From an uncultured Oscillospiraceae bacterium (GTDB lineage Bacteria; Bacillota; Clostridia; Oscillospirales; Ruminococcaceae), in contig CAKTCT010000013.1 in the NCBI GenBank assembly GCA_934539585.1, positions 1-64,000 on the forward strand: DNA of 64,000 bases, given 5' to 3'. Position 1 is the stretch's first letter. Each line of letters starts with the position of its first letter. The notes under the pieces were generated by a model. The model made no database searches. It was not told the origin of the DNA and saw nothing but the letters and a program-made list of their open reading frames with translations. Shown here piece by piece: positions 25,210-32,362 of this stretch. A program made the position numbers and the translations under genes.

Positions 25210-25333
25210 AGCTCCAGCCGCCTTCACGCGGCCTTTTTCAATCGAACCAACAGCGAAAAATTGCCCTTCCGAATACCCCAGCCGGACCAGGCGGCCGCCG
25301 TCTCCGGAACCACCGGCCCGGACTGCCGTACTT
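25210..25333 (+). pseudogene. decayed copy of the 5' end of hydF
   Basis: This spacer aligns with the start of the hydF gene that follows (25420-25555). GCTCCAGCCGCCTTCACG matches GCTCCAACCGCCTCCATG, CGAACCAACAGCGAAAA matches CGCACCAACAGCGGAAAA (the P-loop codons), GCCGGACCAGGCGG matches GCCGGACAGGCGG, and GTCTCCGGAACCACC matches GTCTCCGGCACCACC. Single-base indels and one internal gap of about 13 bases break the frame. It is clearly a derelict partial duplication, not a gene. Confidence 0.75.
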
Positions 25334-25400
25334 TTGCCAACCAAGCGCCGCCGAAAACCGGCGGATGAAATCACGCATCCATGGAAAGGACCTGACGAAA

Positions 25401-26570
25401 ATGGAAGAAACTCCCCGCTCCAACCGCCTCCATGTGGCCTTCTTCGGCCGCACCAACAGCGGAAAATCCACCCTTCTGAACACCCTGGCCGGACAGGCGG
25501 CGTCCATTGTCTCCCCCGTCTCCGGCACCACCACTGACCCGGTCTACCGCCCCATGGAGCTGCTGCCCATCGGGCCGGTGGTCCTCATCGACACCGCCGG
25601 GCTGGACGACCGCTCCGACCTCGGCGGGCTCCGGACCGCCAAGACCCGGGAGGTGGCCCGGAAAACCGACCTGGCCGTGCTGGTGGTCTCCTCCCGGACC
25701 GCGGACTTTTCCGAGGAGGAGCGGTACCTGTCCCTCCTGAAGGAGAACCGCGTGAAAACCGTCTGCGTGGTCAACCGCATGGACGGCGGCCCGGCTCCGG
25801 AGCTGCCCTTCGGCCTGCCCACCCTGGCCCTGGACGCCCGGAATCCCGGGGACATGGCGGACCTCAAGAAGCTCCTCATCGACAACGCCGACACCGACTT
25901 CGAGATTTCCTCCCTGACCGGCCACCTGGTGAGCCGGGGCGACCTGGTGATGCTGGTCATGCCCCAGGACATCCAGGCCCCCAAGGGGCGGCTGATCCTC
26001 CCCCAGGTCCAGGTGACACGGGACCTGCTAGACCGGGGCTGCCGGGTCCTTTCGGTGCTCCCTGACGGCATCCGGCCCATGCTGGACGCCCTGAAGATCC
26101 TGCCGGATCTGGTCATCACCGACTCTCAGGTCTTCCCGCTGGTCAACGGGATTCTCCCCAAGGAGGTGCGGCTGACCTCCTTCTCCGTCCTCCTCTCGGA
26201 GAACAAGGGGGACATCCGCAGCTTCCTGGAGGGGGCCAAGGCCATCGACCGGCTGGTCCCCGGGGACCGGGTGCTGATCATGGAATCCTGCACCCACCAC
26301 CCCCTGGCCGGGGACATCGCCCGGCAGAAGCTCCCGGCCTGGCTGGAAAAGCACGTCGGCGGGGCCCTGCGGACCGAGGTGTTCTCCGGGCCCGGCTTCC
26401 CGGCGGACATCCGGGAGTACAGGCTGATCCTCCACTGCGGCGGGTGCATGCTCAACCGGAAGAACCTGCTTTCCAAGATCAGCGAGGCCCAGAAGTACGG
26501 CGTGCCCATGACCAACTTCGGCATCGCCATCGCCCACATCAACGGGATGCTGGACCGCATCTGCTGGTGA
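25401..26570 (+). CDS. hydF: [FeFe]-hydrogenase H-cluster maturation GTPase HydF
   Basis: Residues 1-165 are a Ras-like GTPase (G1 FGRTNSGKS, switch II DTAGLDD, NRMD in the NKxD position). The C-terminal part carries the iron-sulfur site ESCTHHPL ... LHCGGCMLNRK, the CxHx...HCxxC pattern of HydF. HydF is the scaffold on which HydE and HydG assemble the di-iron subcluster before delivery to the hydrogenase. hydE and hydG are not in this window. I use the ATG at 25401 with AAGGA 10 nt upstream; an in-frame ATG at 25365 would add 12 residues. Confidence 0.92.
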   Translation: MEETPRSNRLHVAFFGRTNSGKSTLLNTLAGQAASIVSPVSGTTTDPVYRPMELLPIGPVVLIDTAGLDDRSDLGGLRTAKTREVARKTDLAVLVVSSRTADFSEEERYLSLLKENRVKTVCVVNRMDGGPAPELPFGLPTLALDARNPGDMADLKKLLIDNADTDFEISSLTGHLVSRGDLVMLVMPQDIQAPKGRLILPQVQVTRDLLDRGCRVLSVLPDGIRPMLDALKILPDLVITDSQVFPLVNGILPKEVRLTSFSVLLSENKGDIRSFLEGAKAIDRLVPGDRVLIMESCTHHPLAGDIARQKLPAWLEKHVGGALRTEVFSGPGFPADIREYRLILHCGGCMLNRKNLLSKISEAQKYGVPMTNFGIAIAHINGMLDRICW

Positions 26571-26719
26571 GGCTTCGGCGGTCGGACTCCTGCGTCCGGC
26601 CGCCGTTTTCTGCGTTTCGGGGGCGTTTTCGCCGCTTTCCGGGCCGCCTTTTTCCCGCCGGACCTCCTGGGCTCCCGGGGCATAGAATGGGGTACTCTAG
26701 AAGAAAGAGGTGTTTTCCT

Positions 26720-26908
26720 ATGGAAAGACCCGTGGAAAAGCCGGAGCAGTGCGCCTGCCTGGAGAGCCTTCCCCTGGCCATGGCCTACGTTCCCATGCAG
26801 AAATGGGGCGAGCTCTACACGTCCTCCGTGGCCTTGGACCGTGGGACGCTGTTCCCGCCCCTGGACCTGCCCTTTATCGGAGAGGAGGCTGTGAGCCGTG
26901 GAAAATAG
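26720..26908 (+). CDS. cotJA: spore coat associated protein CotJA
   Basis: The 62-aa protein has the CotJA pattern LPLAMAYVPMQKWGELYTSSVALDRGTLFPPLDLPFIG, with the conserved AMAYVPxQxW and GTxFPxLDLPF. CotJA is produced in the mother cell and joins CotJB and CotJC in the inner spore coat. AAAGAGG precedes the ATG at 26720. It overlaps cotJB by 11 bases, the usual tight cotJABC arrangement. Confidence 0.85.
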   Translation: MERPVEKPEQCACLESLPLAMAYVPMQKWGELYTSSVALDRGTLFPPLDLPFIGEEAVSRGK

Positions 26909-27152
26909 CGAGAAAGCCCGTCTGCTGCGGGAGATTCAGCTGTGTACTTTCCTCCTGGTGGAGGCAAACCTCTACCTGGACACCCACCCCGAGGACCAGG
27001 AGGCCCTGAAATTCTACGAAAAGCACAGCAAGCGGCTGAAGGAGCTGCGTGGAGAGTACGAGGAAAAGTTCGGCCCCATCGCCAAGGGCGAGGACGGCCG
27101 GATACGCTGGGCGTGGGTCGATGAGCCCTGGCCGTGGCAGATGGGGGTGTAA
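26898..27152 (+). CDS. cotJB: spore coat protein CotJB
   Basis: The 84-aa product shows the CotJB pattern: LLREIQLCTFLLVEANLYLDTHPEDQEALKFY followed by W-rich WAWVDEPWPWQMGV. It starts with GTG at 26898 inside the cotJA 3' end, with GGAGGCTGTGAGCC in front. CotJB is a small acidic spore-coat component. The cotJC start follows 3 bases after its stop. Confidence 0.88.
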   Translation: MENSEKARLLREIQLCTFLLVEANLYLDTHPEDQEALKFYEKHSKRLKELRGEYEEKFGPIAKGEDGRIRWAWVDEPWPWQMGV

Positions 27153-27155
27153 GGT

Positions 27156-27578
27156 ATGTGGCAATATGAGAAAAAACTGCTGCGTCCGGTGAAGATTCAG
27201 CGGACGGACCCTTCGGCGGCGAAGATTATTATGTCGCAGTTGGGTGGGCCGCACGGCGAGCTCGGAGCCGCCACCCGCTACCTGAGCCAGCGCTACGCCA
27301 TGCCCTATGGGGAGGTGACGGGGATTCTCACTGACATCGGCACCGAAGAACTGGCCCACGTAGAGATGATCTCCGCCATCCTCTACCAGCTGACCCGGAA
27401 CCTGACCATGGACGAAATCAAGAAATCCGGCTTCGACGCCTATTTCGTGGACCACACCACCGGCATCTACCCCCAGGCGGCCTCGGGATACCCCTTCAAC
27501 GCCGCGGAGCTGGCCTCCACCGGCGACGTTTTTGCCGACCTCCACGAGGATCTGGCAGCAGATGGTACGACTGCATAA
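27156..27578 (+). pseudogene. cotJC: CotJC manganese-catalase-like spore coat protein, C-terminally truncated
   Basis: Residues 1-135 match CotJC: MWQYEKKLLRPVKI, GELGAATRYLSQRYAMPYGEVTGILTDIGTEELAHVEMI, FVDHTTGIYPQAASGYPF and FADLHEDLAA. The family normally continues for another 50-60 residues (the AEQKAR...REREVVHFQRFGE part, with further metal ligands). Here the reading ends ADGTTA and stops, exactly where the DNA changes to AT-rich, unrelated sequence. The missing helices hold part of the dinuclear metal site, so catalase activity is unlikely. Confidence 0.85.
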
Positions 27579-28008
27579 GAACAACATACAGTCGAAAATG
27601 ATAGGACAAGCCATTTCTGCCGTGTATTCAAAACGGCGCAGAACCATCACGCCGCTGCCTCGTGGGGGAAAGCCCTTTACTTGCGTCATCATTCGCTCGA
27701 GGGCTTTCTGACTCGGTGAATCTGAAAAGATCATCGTCTTGCTCCTTTGTCTGTGAAATAAAAAAAGTCAACCGTTTCTTTTCAAAACGATTGGCTCCGA
27801 TGGCAACAAAAAACGGCAGGTAGTATCTGTTACTGTCTGCCGTCCTTGTACTGTATTCAGTTGTTACTTGGGTTCGTATCTATCTTCAAAGGGAAAAAGC
27901 CGTTTTTACATCTACGAATTTGAAACTTTGAAAAACGGTGTTTGGGCAGCAAAAAAGCCCGATAAAATCGGGCTTTTTGCCGGGTACATCTTTTTCGTAC
28001 CCTTTTGA
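27579..28008. other. AT-rich remnant between cotJC and the tRNA genes
   Basis: This 430-bp stretch is much more AT-rich than its surroundings and has no intact gene. On the minus strand a frame starting at 27734 behind AAAGGAG reads MIFSDSPSQKALERMMTQVKGF, like short proteins of clostridial conjugative elements, but it soon runs into antisense of cotJC. A hairpin (ACGGCAG/CTGCCGT, 27812-27842) followed by T6 on the minus strand looks like a terminator. I read it as the stub of an excised or decayed mobile element near a tRNA pair. Confidence 0.5.
27952..27978 (-). terminator. terminator of the tRNA operon
   Basis: A perfect 12-bp stem (27952-27963 and 27967-27978) with a 3-nt loop. On the minus strand it ends in TTTTT and lies 30 bases after the tRNA-Gln 3' end. 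The symmetric A/T ends could make it bidirectional. Confidence 0.8.
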
Positions 28009-28084
28009 TGGTTGGGGTGGAAGGATTCGAACCCTCGGAATGTCAGAGCCAGAATCTGATGCCTTACCACTTGGCGACACCCCA
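28009..28084 (-). tRNA. tRNA-Gln (anticodon CUG)
   Basis: Reading the minus strand, a 76-nt cloverleaf can be drawn: acceptor TGGGGTG/CACCCCA, anticodon stem TCAGA/TCTGA with loop TTCTGGC giving anticodon CTG, T-arm with GTTCGAATCC, discriminator A and encoded CCA. It is second in a two-tRNA transcript with tRNA-Pro. Confidence 0.93.
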
Positions 28085-28140
28085 ATATTTTGCCGCAAAA
28101 GCGGCGGGTACTGCACCGAAACCGGAACAGCACCCGAAGT

Positions 28141-28216
28141 TGGTCTGAGTGACTGGATTTGAACCAGCGGCCTCTACCACCCCAAGGTAGCGCGCTACCA
28201 TCTGCGCCACACCCAG
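28141..28216 (-). tRNA. tRNA-Pro (anticodon GGG)
   Basis: On the minus strand: acceptor CTGGGTG/CACTCAG, D-stem GCGC/GCGC, anticodon stem CTACC/GGTAG with loop TTGGGGT giving GGG, T-arm GCTGG/CCAGT with TTCAAAT, discriminator A and encoded CCA. It reads CCC and CCU codons. Confidence 0.93.
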
Positions 28217-28227
28217 ACGACTTGTTT

Positions 28228-28256
28228 ATTATAGCACACCGAAATCCGTTTTTCAA
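28228..28256 (-). promoter_or_regulatory. strong promoter for the tRNA pair
   Basis: TTGAAA (28256-28251) and consensus TATAAT (28233-28228) with a 17-nt spacer on the minus strand, about 12 nt before the tRNA-Pro 5' end. Confidence 0.85.
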
Positions 28257-28362
28257 GTGTTTTTTCAAAAAAAAGTTTCCCTTTTTTCGAAAAAATCCAT
28301 TTTCCGGAAGGTTTTTCCGAAAAAATCCCAAAAAAACCGTTTCTTTTCCCCCGCAGCTGTGG

Positions 28363-28368
28363 TATAAT
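28363..28368 (+). promoter_or_regulatory. extended -10 promoter for the ABC-F gene
   Basis: TGGTATAAT provides a consensus -10 with the TG extension, 51 bases before the ABC-F start codon. No good -35 box is visible, which is usual for extended -10 promoters. Confidence 0.55.
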
Positions 28369-28418
28369 AGAAATGTATGCAGACTTTCTGCAAAAAACGG
28401 TACAGAAAGGATTACGGA

Positions 28419-30020
28419 ATGATTACCGTCTCAAATCTCAGCCTGAGCTTCAGCGGCCAGGCCCTTTTCAAAAACGTGGACCTGAAGTTCACCGAAGGCA
28501 ACTGCTACGGCGTCATCGGCGCCAACGGCGCAGGCAAGTCCACCTTCCTGCGGATTCTCTCCGGGGAGCTGGAGCCCACCGGCGGCGAGGTCATCATCGA
28601 CGCCAAAAACCGCATGTCCGTCCTCAAGCAGGACCACTTCGCCTTTGACGAATACACCGCCCTGGACACCATCATCATGGGAAACCGGAAGCTCTACGAC
28701 ATCATGAAGCAAAAGGATGCCCTCTACGCCAAGGAGGACTTCACCGAGGAGGACGGCATCCTGGCCTCTGAGCTGGAGTACGAATTCTCCGAAATGAACG
28801 GCTGGGACGCCGAAACCGAAGCCGGCAAGCTCCTCCAGGGTCTGGGCCTCTCCCTGGACCTCCTGGAGCAGAACATGGCATCCCTCCCCGTCCGGGATAA
28901 GGTCAAGGTTCTCCTGGCCCAGGCCCTGTTCGGCGAGCCGGACATCATCCTTCTGGACGAGCCCACCAACCACCTGGACAACGACTCCATCACCTGGCTG
29001 GAAGACTTCCTCATGGACTACCCCGGCACCGTCATCGTGGTCTCCCACGACCGCCACTTCCTGAATAACGTCTGCACCCACATCGTGGACGTGGACTACA
29101 ACCAGATCAAGATTTACGTGGGCAACTACGACTTCTGGTACGAGTCCAGCCAGCTGATGCAGCGCCTCATCAAGGAGCAGAACCGCAAGGTGGAGGACAA
29201 AATCAAGGACCTCCAGAGCTTCATCGCCCGGTTCTCCGCCAACAAGTCCAAATCCCGGCAGGCCACCTCCCGCCGGAAGCTCTTAGACAAGCTCTCCGTG
29301 GAGGAAATGCCCGCCTCCTCCCGCCGCTACCCCTTCGTGGCCTTCACCATGGACCGGGAGCCCGGCAAGGAAATCCTCACCGTGGAAAACCTCTCCAAGA
29401 CCGTGGACGGCGTCAAGGTCCTGGACAACGTCTCCTTCCGGATCAACCGGGGCGACAAGGTGGGCTTCGTCGGCGAAAACGAGATCGCCGTCACCACCCT
29501 TTTCCAGATTCTGATGGAGGAGATCGAGCCCGACGAGGGCTCCTTCAAGTGGGGCATCAGCACCAGCCGCTCCTACTTCCCCAAGGATAACTCCGCCTAC
29601 TTCGACGGCTGCCGCCTGTCCATCCTGGACTGGATCCGCCAATACGCCCCGCCGGAGGCCCTGGACAGCTACCTCCGGGGATTCCTGGGCAAGATGCTTT
29701 TCTCCGGCGACGACGTTTTGAAACCCGTAGAAGTCCTCTCCGGCGGCGAGAAGGTCCGCTGCATGCTCTCCCGGATGATGATGTTCGGCTCCAACGTCCT
29801 GATTCTGGACCAGCCCACCAACCACCTGGACCTGGAATCCATCACCGCCGTCAACAACGGCCTGACGGCCTTCAAGGGCATCGTCCTCTTTGCCTCCTAC
29901 GACCACGAGTTCGTGGAGACCGTAGCCAACCGCATCATGGAGTTCACCCCCGACGGCCTCATCGACCGCCTGAGCACCTACGACGAGTACCTGGAATGGA
30001 AACAACAGAACCGGAAGTGA
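28419..30020 (+). CDS. ABC-F family ATPase with one degenerate ATP site
   Basis: Two ATP-binding domains in tandem without membrane segments, joined by a basic linker (residues about 235-310, KSKSRQATSRRKLLDKLSVEE), identify an ABC-F protein of the YkpA/YbiT type, which acts on ribosomes. Domain 1 has Walker A GANGAGKST and Walker B LLDEPTNHLD; domain 2 has the LSGGEK signature. The other composite site looks dead: the domain 2 P-loop reads GENEIAVTTL without the lysine, its Walker B ends LDQPTNHLD (Gln for catalytic Glu), and the domain 1 signature is LPVRDK. The start ATG at 28419 has AAAGGA 7 nt upstream. Confidence 0.88.
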   Translation: MITVSNLSLSFSGQALFKNVDLKFTEGNCYGVIGANGAGKSTFLRILSGELEPTGGEVIIDAKNRMSVLKQDHFAFDEYTALDTIIMGNRKLYDIMKQKDALYAKEDFTEEDGILASELEYEFSEMNGWDAETEAGKLLQGLGLSLDLLEQNMASLPVRDKVKVLLAQALFGEPDIILLDEPTNHLDNDSITWLEDFLMDYPGTVIVVSHDRHFLNNVCTHIVDVDYNQIKIYVGNYDFWYESSQLMQRLIKEQNRKVEDKIKDLQSFIARFSANKSKSRQATSRRKLLDKLSVEEMPASSRRYPFVAFTMDREPGKEILTVENLSKTVDGVKVLDNVSFRINRGDKVGFVGENEIAVTTLFQILMEEIEPDEGSFKWGISTSRSYFPKDNSAYFDGCRLSILDWIRQYAPPEALDSYLRGFLGKMLFSGDDVLKPVEVLSGGEKVRCMLSRMMMFGSNVLILDQPTNHLDLESITAVNNGLTAFKGIVLFASYDHEFVETVANRIMEFTPDGLIDRLSTYDEYLEWKQQNRK

Positions 30021-30027
30021 GACAGCT

Positions 30028-30813
30028 ATGACCGAGATCATCGCGCGGCGGCAGTTCCCTCCCCTGTATATCTGGCTGGACCTGGCCTTTCTGGCGGTCT
30101 ACCTCTTTCTCCTCCTCTGGAAAAAGAAGTACATGACCGTCCTGGTGGGCGCCGTCATGGGCCTGGTTTATATGTTGGTGGACTACGGCATTTTCCACTT
30201 AGTCTGCCGCTCCCGGACCATTTCGGAGGGATACAGCCTGTTCTGGGTCCTCCTCTGGATGTCCGTCAGCTACGGCTTCACCAATTTCACCTGGATATGG
30301 CTGTGGATTTCCCGGGACTCCCACCTTTTCGAGTGGTCCTTGCTGATCCTCAGCTGGTGGTTCTGCTGCCCCCTGCTGACCCAGACCTTTGCCGGGGACG
30401 CCCCGCCGATCACCATCCAGCGCACCACCGGCGCCTACCACGGCTATATGGCCGCCATCCTTTTTGCAGGGTATTTGGGCCTTGTCGTCTACAATCTCTA
30501 TCAAAAGGAACGGGCCAAGCGGGTGCAGATTCCCTGGCTCCTGGCCATCGGCATCCTGGTCCAGCTGGGCTGGGAGGCCGGGCTCCTCTTGGGCGGCATC
30601 CGCAGTGCGGGATTTGCAACCTTGGGCGAGAAGCTCCGTCCCCTCTTAATCAACTCCCTCCTGGAGACCAACCTGGGGATGCCCTACGTCTACGCCATCT
30701 ATATCGCCCTGTCCCGCCGCTTCACCGAGGACCTCCGTCGGCGTCCCGCCATTCCCTTCCCCGACCGCATCGCCGAAAACAACCGCCAGCGCCCCTCCCG
30801 CCCCGCACTCTGA
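30028..30813 (+). CDS. polytopic membrane protein, unknown
   Basis: The 261-aa protein has about seven hydrophobic segments, several rich in Trp and Tyr (VLLWMSVSYGFTNFTWIWLW; LLILSWWFCC), and a charged C-terminal tail (RRFTEDLRRRPAIPFPDRIAENN). I do not recognise a characterised family and see no catalytic motif. It follows the ABC-F gene by 7 bases, and both are probably one transcript ending in the hairpins at 30822-30929. Confidence 0.6.
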   Translation: MTEIIARRQFPPLYIWLDLAFLAVYLFLLLWKKKYMTVLVGAVMGLVYMLVDYGIFHLVCRSRTISEGYSLFWVLLWMSVSYGFTNFTWIWLWISRDSHLFEWSLLILSWWFCCPLLTQTFAGDAPPITIQRTTGAYHGYMAAILFAGYLGLVVYNLYQKERAKRVQIPWLLAIGILVQLGWEAGLLLGGIRSAGFATLGEKLRPLLINSLLETNLGMPYVYAIYIALSRRFTEDLRRRPAIPFPDRIAENNRQRPSRPAL

Positions 30814-30821
30814 CCCATACC

Positions 30822-30850
30822 GCCCGCCGCCCTCCATCGCGGCAGGCGGT
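30822..30850 (+). terminator. terminator after the membrane-protein gene
   Basis: CCGCCCGCCGC and GCGGCAGGCGG pair with one mismatch, just after the stop at 30813, followed by TTCCTTTTGCCCTTTTTC. Confidence 0.55.
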
Positions 30851-30895
30851 TCCTTTTGCCCTTTTTCCCGCCAAAAGCGCCCACACAAAAAACCA

Positions 30896-30929
30896 CCGCC
30901 CGCCGCGATCATCCCATCGCGGCGGGCGG
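30896..30929. terminator. strong convergent terminator
   Basis: A perfect 14-bp stem (30896-30909 and 30916-30929) with a 6-nt loop. On the minus strand a T6 run follows, serving the DUF11 gene that ends at 31006. Confidence 0.75.
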
Positions 30930-31005
30930 CACATTTTCCCCATCCCGGAACCGTCCTCCCGAGAACCCGCTCCCACCGCGCCGCAGGAGCGGAATCCTGC
31001 CGGAC

Positions 31006-31857
31006 TCAGACAGTCCCCGTCACCACCAGAGTGGACACCCCCGGCACGACCTTCCAGGTCCCGTCGGCGTTCTGGACATACGTGGCCGCCGGAACGGTGA
31101 TCTGCCCCGCCAGAGTGGCAAAAACGCCAGTGGTCTCGTTGTAGGTGTAGTTGGTGTTGGCGGCCCAGGCCGTGCCGTTGAAGGTAACGGCAATGTCCCG
31201 GAGCCGGGGATCAAAGGTATCCGTCAGCACCACGGCGTCCTCGACGGTAGCCGGGAGACTGCCGGAATTCTCAATGACAAAGGTGTAGGTCAGCGGACTG
31301 TTTTCGGTGACAGTCGCCGGACAAAGGGCCTTGCTGACGCTCAGGTCCGCCCGGTTCTCCATGTTGATGGTCGCCGTCACGGTCAGCGGCGCGGCGATCC
31401 CGCCGCCGGTGATGGTAGCCGTGTTGGTGATGCTGGCCTCCACCCCCAGGGGCGCGTAGCCGGTGGCCTGGGCCTCATAGACCAGCAGAACGTTCCCCCC
31501 GGCGGGCACATTGATGCCGGTAACGGTCAGGGGCGGACCGCCGTCCACAGTGGGAGCCGCCTGCAATACGCCGTCCACGTAATAGCGCAGGGAGCCCTCC
31601 GTGTAGGCCAGGGGATACACCGTTTCGCCGCCGAAGACGTACCCGCCCAGATCGTCCCGGACCGTCAGCCCGGTCAGAGCCGCCGTGCCGCTGTTCACCA
31701 GGGAGATCACATAGGTCACGTCGTCCCGGGCGGTGTAGTCGTCGGACACCGCCGTTTTGCCGGCGGACAACGTCTCCAGAATCTCGCCGGTGACGACATT
31801 GGATTCAGCGGCCCCGCCGTTGTAGGAAAGGGTCGCCACGTTTGTGAATCTTGCCAT
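31006..31857 (-). CDS. DUF11-repeat surface or spore-associated protein
   Basis: The 283-aa protein starts MARFTNVATLSYNGGAAESNVVTGEI and contains two DUF11-type beta-sandwich repeats: DDVTYVISLVNSGTAALTGLTVRDDLG and NSPLTYTFVIENSGSLPATVEDAVVLTDTFDPRL, the pattern of TIGR01451 repeats in surface proteins. There is no signal peptide and no membrane segment. Clostridia often carry such leaderless DUF11 proteins, which may be deposited on the spore from the mother cell; that location is inference. It is a single gene with its own terminator. Confidence 0.75.
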   Translation of the reverse strand: MARFTNVATLSYNGGAAESNVVTGEILETLSAGKTAVSDDYTARDDVTYVISLVNSGTAALTGLTVRDDLGGYVFGGETVYPLAYTEGSLRYYVDGVLQAAPTVDGGPPLTVTGINVPAGGNVLLVYEAQATGYAPLGVEASITNTATITGGGIAAPLTVTATINMENRADLSVSKALCPATVTENSPLTYTFVIENSGSLPATVEDAVVLTDTFDPRLRDIAVTFNGTAWAANTNYTYNETTGVFATLAGQITVPAATYVQNADGTWKVVPGVSTLVVTGTV

Positions 31858-32003
31858 GTCTCACACTCCAATTTCAGATCGTAGGGCCGCAGCCCTCGAT
31901 ACAGGCTATGCGCCGCCTCCGGGGACCGTGCCTTCCCCGCCGGATACCCTTCTCCCACCCCAAAGCGCCCCTGTTTTCCCCAAAACCGCCGTGCCCCAAG
32001 CGC

Positions 32004-32032
32004 TGGACATCCTCCCCCGTTTCTGCTATACT
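32004..32032 (+). promoter_or_regulatory. promoter for the small GNAT-like gene
   Basis: TGGACA (32004-32009) and TATACT (32027-32032) are 17 nt apart, 35 bases before the ATG. Confidence 0.6.
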
Positions 32033-32067
32033 GAAAGCACGACTACACATCAAGGAGGATACCACCC

Positions 32068-32298
32068 ATGAACCTCATCCGACTCCAGGCCCCCGACCTG
32101 GAAAAAGCCGAAGAACTGGCCGCCGAAATGGGCGGGGACACGGTGTTCAACTTCGTCCACCCCAACAACCACCGGATGATCGGCTTTCTCCGCTCCAAGG
32201 GCTACACCGTCCTGAATCTCCTGGAAATCCGCAAGCCCTTCCAGGGCGAGACCCTTACCACCACTATCCGCGTCGGCGATCACACCTTCGATTACTGA
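32068..32298 (+). CDS. small protein resembling the C-terminal part of GNAT acetyltransferases
   Basis: The 76-aa reading contains HPNNHRMIGFLRSKGYTVLNLLEIRKPF, the last helix and strands of the GNAT fold as found in small clostridial and archaeal acetyltransferase-like proteins. The acetyl-CoA-binding Q/RxxGxG/A loop and the first half of the fold are absent. With its own promoter, AAGGAGG site and terminator it looks like a deliberately short gene rather than a fragment, but lacking the cofactor site it is unlikely to acetylate alone. Confidence 0.6.
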   Translation: MNLIRLQAPDLEKAEELAAEMGGDTVFNFVHPNNHRMIGFLRSKGYTVLNLLEIRKPFQGETLTTTIRVGDHTFDY

Positions 32299-32313
32299 AT
32301 TTCCCCAGACAAA

Positions 32314-32351
32314 AACCGAGCGCCCCGGCCTTCCCGCCGAGACGCTCGGTT
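32314..32351. terminator. bidirectional terminator
   Basis: AACCGAGCG (32314-32322) pairs with CGCTCGGTT (32343-32351), with A5 before and CTTTTT after. It serves the small plus-strand gene and the convergent aldo-keto reductase gene. Confidence 0.7.
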
Positions 32352-32362
32352 CTTTTTCCGCC

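Noticed and set aside
26874..27734. A 286-codon minus-strand gene across cotJB and cotJC
   Set aside because: Only its first 55-60 codons lie in unique DNA; the rest is antisense of the cotJ genes, so at most it is the stub of a mobile-element gene.
28009..28216. tRNA genes as an attachment site with an integrated element next to them
   Set aside because: I found no integrase gene and no repeat of a tRNA 3' end nearby, so an att site cannot be supported.
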